Notes under the pieces: model-generated
Database searches by the model: none
Seen by the model: the letters and a program-made list of their open reading frames with translations, nothing else
What the model was told of the DNA's origin: nothing
Translations under genes and position numbers: made by a program
Source of the DNA: Choristoneura fumiferana
Lineage: Eukaryota; Arthropoda; Insecta; Lepidoptera; Tortricidae
Direction of reading: 5' to 3'
Length of the DNA stretch: 64,000 nt
Assembly (NCBI RefSeq): GCF_025370935.1
Contig: NC_133485.1
Coordinates: 10,573,814 to 10,637,813, forward strand
In this document: positions 23,301-33,100 of the stretch, in pieces
How the letters are laid out: every line of letters begins with the position of its first letter
How positions within the stretch are numbered: the stretch's first letter is position 1

Positions 23301-25271
23301 GAACTCCAGTTCACTGTGCCAAGCAAAATAGAATTTAACGGAGTTATTTCGTATAGAAAATTAAATAAAGAATGCCTTTTGCCTTTTGATTATGTTACGA
23401 TTCCTTATGCAGAAACTATGGAAAGTCAAATGGATATTCTGGCTAATGAATTGGGTATGTATGTTACTTTACTATTTTACAAATCTTTACTTAGCAGTTA
23501 CATGCATGGTAGGGTCTGAAAGATTCAGGTTGTCAATTTCATCTTTAATTTTATTAAAGTTTAAATTTGCCGCGTCGCATCATTAAGTAACTATCAAATC
23601 ATTTGATTCCTGAGTCACTGTAGAAAGTTTTTGCAGTAAGTTTCATAGTGAACTTCCTTGTCAAACAATGCAATCCCATTATGAAATTGATTTTCTGTGA
23701 AAAGGTTCCACTGTGGATCAGGAAACATTTGTTTCAATAGTAGTCTACAATTTGTATGCCTTGCGGCGCACACAACAACAACTTTTTTTTGAACACCCCA
23801 TGTACTCTGTACTGTAATTACCTGTATTGAACAAATAAATGATTTTGTATTTGTATTTGTACACTTTAGTCACTAGAAAATGTACCTATTCAAATTCCAG
23901 ACGAAAACAGCATCTTAGCTATAATGGCCAGCACAGAAAGGGTGGACTTAACGCTAAGATTGCTCGGCGATATAATTGATGACACAACACTACCATTGCC
24001 AGAATTATTCCACATATATCTAGGCATGGAGATACTGGAAAAAGCTAGAAATGTAGTCGTACATAAGAGAGCGGCACACCATGTTTTAAATGGTGTGATG
24101 GTTGTCTTGGAGAGGGATGCACGAGTTATACATTTGTATCATTTGGCTGTGTATGCCAGGTAATTGAATACAATCTTACTTTTTCTTCTTTCTTTTTTCT
24201 TTTATTTTTCTGCTTACTTTTGTTTACTCAATGTGTCTGATTGTACGGGTGTTGCGGGTGTTAATGTTTGGCAGTAACGTGACGCCTTACCGTAATGCTT
24301 TTTTTGTTCACCACGGTCACCTGATGGGAAGATATCGCCGATTCGCCGCTGCCCATAAACACCTACTAAACGAGGGGTAAAGTTAGTAAAGTTAAAGTTG
24401 AACTAATGTGCAATCAAAAGCGCGTTTTTTTTCCGTAACTCTTGGTAGTTGCAGAAATTTGCTTATCTGGTAGCACATGTATTGTCGATCAATAATAAGA
24501 AAAACACAACTAAGTACGAAAATAATCACAGCCAAAAACATGCACAAAGATGTAATTTTTTAAGAAAAAAAATAATCCGGAAAATGGTGGCATTTCTTCT
24601 AAACCTAAATTAACTTTTTTGAGAACATCCTTCCTGTCCTCTATCCCCAGTTCACGGATTATCCACTAATTAATTAATAATTACCTACACTTAAATAGTT
24701 TGCTAATGTCGTTCGTAACTCGAAACATAAGATCGGTTTTCTTTGTCTTTCCCATTTTAATGTCCAGGAAAACGAAGAAAACCGACGAGTCCTGAGCGAC
24801 ATTAATATTCTAGTGGTGTGATAACATTAATTAAAACTCCTTTTCAGATCTCCTGGACAGATTGTATCTCTCATCAATTACATCTACGACGCCATCCCCA
24901 TAAGAACCGTTGTTACCTCTAAACTACACATAATAACTTCTACTGCAGAGGCACTTAGCAGATACATGGAGGTAGTACCCTTTACCGTACAGTTCAACAC
25001 AAGCTATGCGATTTACGGCGTGTCCATTTTGAACCAAATTAAAATGATTTTGCAATATCTGGATTCTTGCATGGTGAAAATGAATTTTACCAAAAAAAAT
25101 GCGATGCAAAATAAGAATGGGAATCAAATTGACTTATTTGCGAACGGTGTAGTGGATTACATGGAATTTAGAACGCTGTTGTTACAAGAAGCAATGAATG
25201 GCATCAGGGCTTTGAAACGAGGTCAATTCAGTACAAGGGAAGTTGAAATATTATTTGAGATTAAGGAGTAA
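20322..25271 (+). CDS. FANCB/FAAP100-like protein, five exons (tentative)
   Basis: Exons: 20322-20984, 21310-21407, 23135-23454, 23901-24159, 24848-25271 (stop at 25269). All introns are GT-AG and the phases (0, 2, 1, 2) join without a break, giving 587 residues. The start is the first ATG of a long open exon, after a repeat-rich upstream region. Residues 1-221 alternate short hydrophobic strands with acidic turns (e.g. VASDHEVVILSK, YDVDDYGYNGLASLKVV), as in a beta-propeller with integrin-like turns. The C-terminal half (about 370-587) is predominantly helical. There is no signal peptide or membrane span. The layout and N-terminal style recall FANCB or FAAP100, nuclear scaffold partners of the FANCL ubiquitin ligase in DNA crosslink repair. 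It is shorter than vertebrate FANCB (about 860 residues). The gene structure is well supported; the family call is an impression from pattern and may be wrong. Confidence 0.8.
21478..22165 (+). repeat. ACAGGGTGTCCCAGAAACTG repeat in intron 2
   Basis: Lies between exons 2 and 3 of the FANCB/FAAP100-like gene. It opens with a word common to dispersed moth repeats, followed by AT-rich sequence with no coding content I recognise. The right border is uncertain. Confidence 0.4.
22170..22350 (+). repeat. 'ACTAGCTGTTACTCGCGGCT' repeat in intron 2
   Basis: Same family as 19137-19350: GAGTTTTGCGCTTAGCAACA and GATTCATTTTTATTTAGATA at the 3' side. Confidence 0.5.
22432..23052 (+). repeat. 'CCGGCCAAGAGCGTGTCGGA' repeat in intron 2
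   Basis: A 620-bp copy of a widespread moth repeat: GGGTTCCGTAGCCATTAC near its start, GACGGACAGACAGACATGGC and AAGGGTTCCGTTTTTGCC near its end, closing with CCGGAACCCTAAAAA. It occupies the last third of the intron, ending about 80 bp before the exon at 23135. Confidence 0.6.
23790..23865 (+). mobile_element. LINE 3' tail scrap in intron 3
   Basis: CTGTATTGAACAAATAAATG followed by repeated TTTGTATTTGTA, the look of a jockey-like 3' end with tail. Confidence 0.4.
24300..24380 (+). repeat. Retroelement scrap in intron 4
   Basis: CACGGTCACCTGATGGGAAG, CGCCGCTGCCCATAAACACC: short piece of the family also seen at 35255-35450. Confidence 0.45.
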
Positions 25272-27920
25272 CTGGAGTAAGTACTTTGATCTCAATATAC
25301 AGGTCGATTCAGAAAAGCTGGTACGAGTAGATTGAATGAGTGAATGAAAGTATCTGTGTGTTACCTATACAATTAAAGGGAGCAAAGAAAGCCACCCTTG
25401 CAATTTTTACGTAAATTTTTATGTTTTTTAGGTCGTAGTGTTATCATGGAAACGTAAAAATTTGCAACAGTGGCTCGATTTCTTTGCTCCCAAGTGTAGT
25501 TTAATACACTTCACACAAATATGAAAATGTCATGTATTTGTCATTTTCCTACAAAAATATCTAAGTGGCATTACTTTCGTTAAATCCATTCGTGCCAGCT
25601 CTTGTGAATCGAACTGTAATAATAAGGCCTGGAATAGGAACAGTTATGGCAATTGTTAGTTGGAATTTTGCATGCAGCCTGTGATATTGTTTAAAATAGA
25701 TATTTTATAAGTAAAGCGAAGAATGTATGTGTACAGTGAAGCTCCAAAGTAGCTATGACGATTTCGTGTCTTATCATTTTCATTAATTTAAAATATGCCA
25801 AAGTTTTCTAGCATTGTTGTACTGAGACGAATTATTAAAGCGTTGAGCTGCTTTTTAGCATGACTGTCTCTATAATTATCTGTAGTTTTATTAAGAGTTT
25901 ACAGTTAAAAATAATGCACAGATGTAAATAACATAGGAAAATGAATTTCACACAATATTTATTGATCGTTTAATGTTTAATTTCATGTCATACGCAACAA
26001 TAAAATTGTTTATAACAAATCATTAAAAATACAATACTTAATAAGTACAAAATGCGTTGTTAAATTCTATAGGATTCTTTTACGTGTAACTAATTTAAAA
26101 CAATTAAAAGAGAGCATGAAACTTATTTTAATTTTTACTTACATTAAACACAATTGTATAAGTTAAAAAATATCTTAATAAATTTCTACTTACATTACTT
26201 ATGAACTTATAATTAAATCTCCTATTATTGAGCATTTACTAATAAGCTATTAATTTACAAACTTTTTATTTTGTTCTGTAAAAATCAAACCTACTAAGAA
26301 CCCGATTTCCCTTTGTTTCGATTTTTAGCACCATAAAGTCAGCTTTATACACAATTAAAATAAAACACTGTACAAAACTACAAAACAATATTAAAACAAC
26401 CCACAACCCAAAAGAGACTTGATGACTGTTGGAAATAAGTAATGCGTACTTACATATTTTTTTCTTTACAAAAAATATTGACATAGGATTGGCAAATGAT
26501 TATAAATAACTTCATTTAACAGGATTTAAATAATGTAGGAATAAAATATTTCTGATACCAGCTTTAAAAATAAATTTTATATCTTGATCAGCGAATGCAG
26601 CGAAAAAAAACTGGTTTACTACGTTTCACAGTTTCATATAGGTATTTTGACATTTAAATCGATTTAGTACTAAACTGAGATTAAAGCTGTAAATACCTAG
26701 TTTTTTGCTGCAGCCGGTCTAAGCCTTTTGTAGTCTACTCTCTACTGCCGCACTCGAAAACATCGTTTGACTGAAAAAAACTGTTTCCATTAAAAAATTG
26801 TTTGTTAAATCCAAAGACTTGGATTGGGGTGAGAGTCGGATAACATCCTCGTGTGCTCGAGCGATACGATATACTTCTAAAAGAAGGATAGTAACGGTTC
26901 ACCAATTTATTATATTTATATATTTTATATAGTCATCTTTAAACAAAATACGTTTTGCAATGTCTCTGAGTGAGGCAGTTAAAAGTTCAAAAAGGGTACG
27001 TGATTAGTTATTCCCAACGTCGAATGCCTCAACCCATTGTGCTCTATTATCCATACAGAGGGGATATGCAACTAATATCTTCTACTGGCTCTTCATTTAT
27101 ACGCGAAGTTTCTAATCTTGTTTAATTTATTGCGTTATTCATAAATATTTGTCAAGTTCATAAGCTTACGTAAGCTTAGTTTTTATTTGCGTGTCACTTT
27201 GAAATGTGGTTTAGCAGCGACAACCCAATTTAATTATATCCATTATTATTATTATTTTATTTAGAGGCCATTTTGTATAACTTACTTAGAATCACAGTCA
27301 TTCATTAATTTTTTGACAAACTGTCAGAATGAGAGTAGACAGAGATAGTGAATGTGATGGCGAGCGCCGCCACAAAATAAAAGAGCACACAATTGTCAAA
27401 CTTCTTCGCTCAATGGATAACAGGAGCGTTTAGTTAGGAAACGACAAAAATATGTTTAAATTATAGGTACCTAAGTTTTGAAAGCTACCAATACAATACA
27501 TAACTTCATAGATAGAAAAACCTGTTCGCTGTAAAGTGTACTACTAAAATACAATATGTGTGAATAACAAGGTCTATAGTATAAAAAGTAAAAGTACAAT
27601 GTATAAATATAACAATAAATAAATGCAAATTTTATGGCCGTGGTAAGTACCTTTATGGATAAGAAGATCAGGAACGCCATTTTCGCTTTGACTTCTATAA
27701 GTGAAGAGCCTAATATTACAATATAGATCCCTCTCCGGAGCACCGTATTCGTCAGGTACTAGGAAGCCATATTATGCCGCCTGACTCTATCATTTACTTA
27801 AATATCTACGTGATAAAAATATATTACCTACATATCTAGTCGGCAAAAGGTTAGAAATCATGAAAGATTTAAACGAGTTCGTGAAACATGTCTTTCTAGA
27901 CCCTAAAAGAGCCTTCACTT
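25272..27920. other. AT-rich region after the FANCB/FAAP100-like gene
   Basis: Holds the likely 3' UTR and then intergenic DNA. Frames on either strand (26266-26484, 27471-27743) are short, AT-driven and unrecognised. No repeat that I can name. Confidence 0.35.
25999..26004 (+). terminator. Candidate poly(A) signal of the FANCB/FAAP100-like gene
   Basis: AATAAA about 730 nt after the stop codon at 25269. The stretch between is unique-looking AT-rich sequence suited to a 3' UTR. Position and motif only. Confidence 0.3.
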
Positions 27921-27930
27921 AATAAAGAGT

Positions 27931-28234
27931 CCATCCCAGCCTATATACGTCCCACTGCTGGGCACAGGCCTCCTCTCGGAACAAGAGGGCTTGGGCCATA
28001 GTTCCCACGCGGGCCCAGTGCGGACTGGGAACTTCACACGCACCATTGAATTGCTTCGCAGGTTTGTGCAGGTTTCCTCACGATGTTTTCCTTCACCGCA
28101 AAGCTCGTGGTAAATTTCACATGTAATTCCGCACATGAATTTCGAAAAACTCAGAGGTGCGAGCCGGGGTTTGAACCCACGACCATCTGCTTGAGAGGCG
28201 ATAGGTCAAACCACTAGGCCACCACGGCTTCATC
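27931..28234 (-). mobile_element. tRNA-derived SINE with 10-bp target-site duplication
   Basis: Minus-strand copy of the family at 34383 and 37211, flanked by AATAAAGAGT at 27921-27930 and 28235-28244. The A-box (TGGTGGCCTAGTGG) and B-box (GGGTTCAAACCCC) of an RNA polymerase III promoter are both present. The body ends with GTGCCCAGCAGTGGGACGTA. Confidence 0.85.
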
Positions 28235-28364
28235 AATAAAGAGTAGTCATAGAAAAATAATACTAAAGAATAAAGACCATGTTGTGCTGTCTTTGCCAAA
28301 TCTTCCCGCAATTTTTACTTTTTGGAGATTTCATACATTTTGCCACCTAGGTATTATAGGTAAA

Positions 28365-28788
28365 CCTAACCAACATAGAAAAGTTGAAGTACCCCTGACA
28401 TTATCATTTTAAAGTTCAATATCTCAAAAACAGTTGGTAACGATTTCAGTGAAACTTACTTAAGAAAGAACCATCTCGATTAAAGTAGCTTTTGATTAAA
28501 AAATCTGCAACTAAATCGGTCCATCCGTTTGAGAGCTATGATGCCACAGACAGGCACACACGTAGCGTGTGCTTTTTAGCCCCCGACGCAAAAGAGGGGT
28601 GTCACCGTATCTGTGGCACCGTAGCTCTTAAACGGGTGAACCGACTTGAATGCGGCTATTTTTATTTGAAAGCAGGTTTTCTGGCAATGGTTCTTAGACA
28701 TGTTTTATCACAGTCGGTTCAGCCGTTTTTGAGATATTGAATTTCGAAGTGCCAATGTCGGGGGTTTTCCAACTTATTGTTGGTTAGG
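28365..28788. repeat. Head-to-head pair of a 200-bp repeat
   Basis: CCTAACCAACA opens and TGTTGGTTAGG closes the block. Two copies of one unit face each other (TTCAATATCTCAAAAACAG against CCGTTTTTGAGATATTGAA; CATCCGTTTGAGAGCTATG against TAGCTCTTAAACGGGTGAAC). Single copies lie at 35533-35730, 40669-40898 and 43137-43330. Confidence 0.65.
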
Positions 28789-29231
28789 TTCTTGCATTGG
28801 GTGTTTAAAACACTCCTACCTAGACATAGACATAAAAATATAACTATGTATAACATAATTTAATACTAAGTTCTATGAACTTGAAACTTGAAATTGTATC
28901 TTGAGTAATTCGGACTGTGAGTCATAACATAACAATATGAAAACTCTGTATGTTCAAAACACTAAAATACTAAGCTTATTCTATTATTGCATTGCACAAC
29001 CGGCCATTTACGTATCTATTTATTTAATTTATCTTAACACGAAACAAAAATAAGTTACTAAACAACTCTTAGCAGAGGTATTGTGTATCAGTACTTGAAT
29101 ATTTTACAGCCTTATTATTATCATACTTCGAAGTAAATGCAATTATTTCTTAACTTAACCTAACACATTATTATTGCACCTCGTATTGCACAAATACGTA
29201 TTATTGCACTTTTTTCATAACATCATCAGTC
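28789..29231. other. Shavenoid 3' flank
   Basis: AT-rich, with a candidate poly(A) signal at 29019-29024 on the minus strand and TTATTATTGCA words at 29166-29215. No gene seen. Confidence 0.4.
29019..29024 (-). terminator. Candidate poly(A) signal of shavenoid
   Basis: AATAAA on the minus strand about 210 nt after the stop at 29232. Position and motif only. Confidence 0.35.
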
Positions 29232-30176
29232 TCAAGAATTCGATCGATTACCACAATCCCTTGCACTTTTATTGTACGTGAACATTTTACTGTCGTCTTC
29301 AACGTTTATTTGTGGTTTCCTGTAACTATCAAAATACACTGAGTGTGTCTCTATACTCTCCGCGCCTGATTCACTTCTAGCTTCGTTTTCTGTGTCATCA
29401 CTTTCACTACAACTCACTATTTTTGCGATCACTAATTTCCGCTGAATCCGCCTCGAACCAGCTGAGTCACTGCTGAGGTATCCCGAGTCTTCAACGTGAG
29501 AACCTTTCTTACGCTTCATCCTAAATGACTTACAGGGAATCTCTTTCGATTCTTTAACAAAAGTGTTCGTATTAATTGCACTGCTACTGTGTCTTCTGTC
29601 TATGCGTCTCCTATTAGAAATTCTGCAATAGTCATCCGCCCTTGTATCCTTATTTGTTTCCACGGGATGAATATTTTCGTAGTCCGAGAATTGTAATTGG
29701 ACAGAAGCTCTCGTTGGACTGCAGGTATGTCCAATATCTGATTTACGAACGTTGAAATTTTTATTGGATTTATGATCAGCTGTCGTATTCTTCGTAAATG
29801 TTCTCGGACTGAGGCTTCTGCCATTCAAGTTTTTTGGATGACTTTCTAGTGGTAACATTGCGCTCTCTACGCGCCTTGGTGGGAAGCTTGGCTGTTCGTA
29901 TATCGGATGGTCATTTGTTGGTGGGAGAGGCGGTAAAATATCAGGTCTGGCTAAGTTCTTCATTTGTTTTATCGTAGGTGGTGTACACTGACGTTGTCGC
30001 TTTGAGTGTCTGAGCTCCAGAGTCAGTATGCGCCCTTCTTCTGTATTCCAGTCCGGAGCCGCATCTCCCAAGGTTCTGTTGTATCTTCTAGACTTTTGGA
30101 GTAATTGAATGTAGTTGATAACAATTTTGGGCGCTCGTAAATATTCTTGCGTGTTTCGTAATCGTACCGCAAACTG
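29232..30176 (-). CDS. sha: shavenoid 3' coding segment in a shifted frame
   Basis: This frame opens just after a TAG at 30177-30179 and runs to the stop at 29232. It overlaps the main shavenoid frame for 151 nt (30026-30176). It reads as a good continuation of the protein: YIQLLQKSRRYNRTLGDAAP, then basic, Ser-rich tail sequence with GYLSSDSAGSRRIQRK and ESGAESIETHSVYFDSYRKP. No GT-AG intron that would join the two frames is visible in the overlap. To pass from the upstream frame to this one a ribosome must slip back one base, or the sequence here must lack one base. A CCCAAAA heptamer lies in the right phase at 30125-30131. It could be the real C-terminus (with a base error), an alternative isoform, or the product of frameshifting. 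Confidence 0.65.
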   Translation of the reverse strand, partial: QFAVRLRNTQEYLRAPKIVINYIQLLQKSRRYNRTLGDAAPDWNTEEGRILTLELRHSKRQRQCTPPTIKQMKNLARPDILPPLPPTNDHPIYEQPSFPPRRVESAMLPLESHPKNLNGRSLSPRTFTKNTTADHKSNKNFNVRKSDIGHTCSPTRASVQLQFSDYENIHPVETNKDTRADDYCRISNRRRIDRRHSSSAINTNTFVKESKEIPCKSFRMKRKKGSHVEDSGYLSSDSAGSRRIQRKLVIAKIVSCSESDDTENEARSESGAESIETHSVYFDSYRKPQINVEDDSKMFTYNKSARDCGNRSNS

Positions 30177-33100
30177 CTAAACTTTGATGCGCTGTGATCA
30201 GCCTCAGCTTTTTTGAACGTACCACTGCTTCTTAGTTGTATGCGGTGATTGATTGGGCTTCCATTGCTGTCTAAATTTTTAATGAGATCTGTTCTACTAA
30301 ATTGTATATTTTCAACTATTTCTTTATGCTTAGAGTTTTTGCGGTCGAGTGTGTCAGGTTCAAAACCATCTGATTCGTGAATTTTGATATAGTTTTCTGG
30401 TGGGTCTTTAACTTCTATTGTTAGGCAACCTGGTTTTTTTTGAGAATTTTTCAAAGTGCCGTGTAATTTTCTACTTCCCATGGAACATTCTGACCCACTT
30501 GGAGATGTTGGTGTGCTACCGAAATTGTAATTGTTATTCACGTAAACTTCACTAACTAAACTATAGCTATTGTCTGAACTATTTTTAGTCGTCATTGTTT
30601 TATCGGCATTATTTAGGCTTTTTTTCTTATCAATGGTCTCATAGTGATTTTGTTCCATGCATATATCTCTTTGGGGTGAAGGAGTATTGCTGTTACTGCT
30701 AGATTGAGTTTTATAGACTGCATTCGTCATAGTTAGTTCTTCTTCTAACGGTAAAGCATTGCTCAAACTAGGACTTGCTTGAGAAGACGAAATTTCCGGA
30801 TATTCTGGTGGAGTGGATAGACTCTTTTTGGTAGACGTTCTTTCTAAGCTGTCAGTTTCATAATCATTTACTGGTGGACTTTCGGAAGTCTTTCTCGCAG
30901 TAGTATTATTCATCTTTGCATTAAATTTCTCTTCATCTGAGCTGTTTTGGTTGTAAGATTGAGTACAATGATCAATTGCTATAGCTTCATTTACCATATC
31001 CGGCAAAGAATTTTTATTAGTAATGAATTTATTTCTATGTTGATTGGCAATAACATTATTTCTAAGACTACCTGTACGATGATCATACAATCCAATAGGT
31101 CTGATATCATCAGTACGTGAAATAGTCTGTCCATAGTAATTTCTGTTATTATTGTGAGTTATTTTATCGAATTCCGGTAATGGTAGATTGTAACTTCTCA
31201 ACGGAGGTTCCGATCTAACAGATAAAGTAGAAGTCTTTCTTTTCTTTGTAAAGTTTTCCGTTAAATTCATTGAGTTTGATGCAGAAAAACTGTTTTGTTT
31301 CTTCAATTTGCATTGATTTTGTGCACTAGGTAGAGATAAGAGAGAGTTCACTAAACCATTTTGATTCGTTGGTTGGAATTCATTATAAAACGATTGTTTC
31401 CCCGTAGGGATATCCTCTAACCATTTACGAATGCTGTTCTGTTTTTCTCCTTTGGTGCTTTGGCAATTTGAACAGGCAGGAACATCGTATTTAATGAAAT
31501 TATGAATTTCGCTACTAGTTTCAGTCTTACAGCCAGGGCATCCAACACAATTTAGTGATCTTTTTCTACTGTTTTCTCTTTTGAGACTAACAACACTTCC
31601 GCTTCTTTGACTACCCATAGCTTGATAAATATCTAAACTGTTCCCACGAGACGGATAAGTCTCTTCTTCTGGTATTTCATTTAGGACAGGTTGAAATCGT
31701 TTCGCTGCCATCTTGTGTTTGGCGACAGCTATGACTTCTCTGATTTTGGTAAGAAACTCTAACGCTGCTGGAGGTGGTTCCTGTAAACAAAAGAACACTT
31801 GTTATTTAAAGAGTACCATCAGACCATCACATGAACAAATTTATTATCATAGGATTTTTGATGCAAAATTTTACGTACCGCCATTAAATGTGGTTCAAAA
31901 TAGGCAGGATTGAAGTAAAGCTTTCTTCTTGTAGTACCGACTGGCCGTGCAATTTCCCGATCATCAGTAGTCTCAACAATCGACACATGCTCATCAGGCA
32001 GCCGCTCTATTCCCGACTCGTCCCGGTGACTTAAGTCTGGGCAGGTATTCCGAAGCTTTAGTTTCGAATGATGAGAATGTATTAGAGCTGAGGTTGTTTG
32101 ATCCTGAAATATTATCGATATTTATTTTAGGGGACATTCAATTGCAATAGAATTCCAAACAAGCCCAATTTGTGTTTATTGCTTACTCACTTTAAACATA
32201 TGATCGTCGCTACGAACACTGCCATCGGCGAAGTCTTCTGAATCTGACAAAGTGCTGCCAGAATCACTCGGAAAACTATGTTTAATTTGATGGAACTGTC
32301 TACTCAATCCCATCAAAGGATTATTCTTAATGAGACCATCATCTAAATCTAACGAACTGGGCAATGACGGGACCCTCTCATTATTAATACGAACAATATC
32401 TCTCTCCGTGATGATAGAGCCATCTTTATTCTTCAAGCTTTTTAATCTTCTGGAACTGTCCTCCGATCCAACTTTCTTTCTTTTTCGGATATGTAAGTAA
32501 AGGAACACCGAGGCAACGTAGATGAGACCCAGGAGGAGAGAGCTGATGCCAATAGCGACGTATTCTGTTACTGATAAGCCCGATGTGGTTGTTGCCTGCG
32601 ATGTCTGTGCATTTGGTGCAAATTGTACTTCTGTAACATCTGAAAGAGACAATTATCATTACATTTTGATACCATTTCTTAGTCAGTTTTATGATTTATC
32701 AGTAAGTATACTTACTGGACATAGGTTTCGGAGGAGTCCCTTGAACTCGAAAAGCGACGCACGGTGTGAAGACTCCTCGAAGGTCAAGTGGAGAAGCAGG
32801 AGCAGCAGCTACGTCACGACAAAGAAGTCGGACAACCATCATCCGTCCTGACATTCGCGCTCGCACGTCGTCCTCGCCACTCCACTGGGAATTATTAAAC
32901 TAATGCTAAATTCTGGGTCCTGAAGTGAAAATTTCATTTTAAACATTGGTGTTTTCTGGTAAGATGTACCTGTAGGAAAGTCCTCCCCTCGTCTCGAAAT
33001 AGACTGAACGGCACATCTGCGTCGAGGGTGTTTCGAAGATCGACGAAACCCTTCGGCGTTAGAAACTGTGCTCCTGACACTGCGCATATTGGAGTCTTTA

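Noticed and set aside
29600..29824. Second minus-strand frame inside shavenoid
   Set aside because: Shadow of the real C-terminal coding frame in another phase.
30174..30230. A short intron to explain the shavenoid frame change (acceptor TTTAGCAG, donor GTACGT about 49 bp upstream)
   Set aside because: At 49 bp it is too short for a normal insect intron, and joining those sites leads to the third frame, not the open one.
32522..32851. Plus-strand 109-codon frame
   Set aside because: Antisense to shavenoid exons 5 and 6, whose splice phases and membrane span establish the minus strand.
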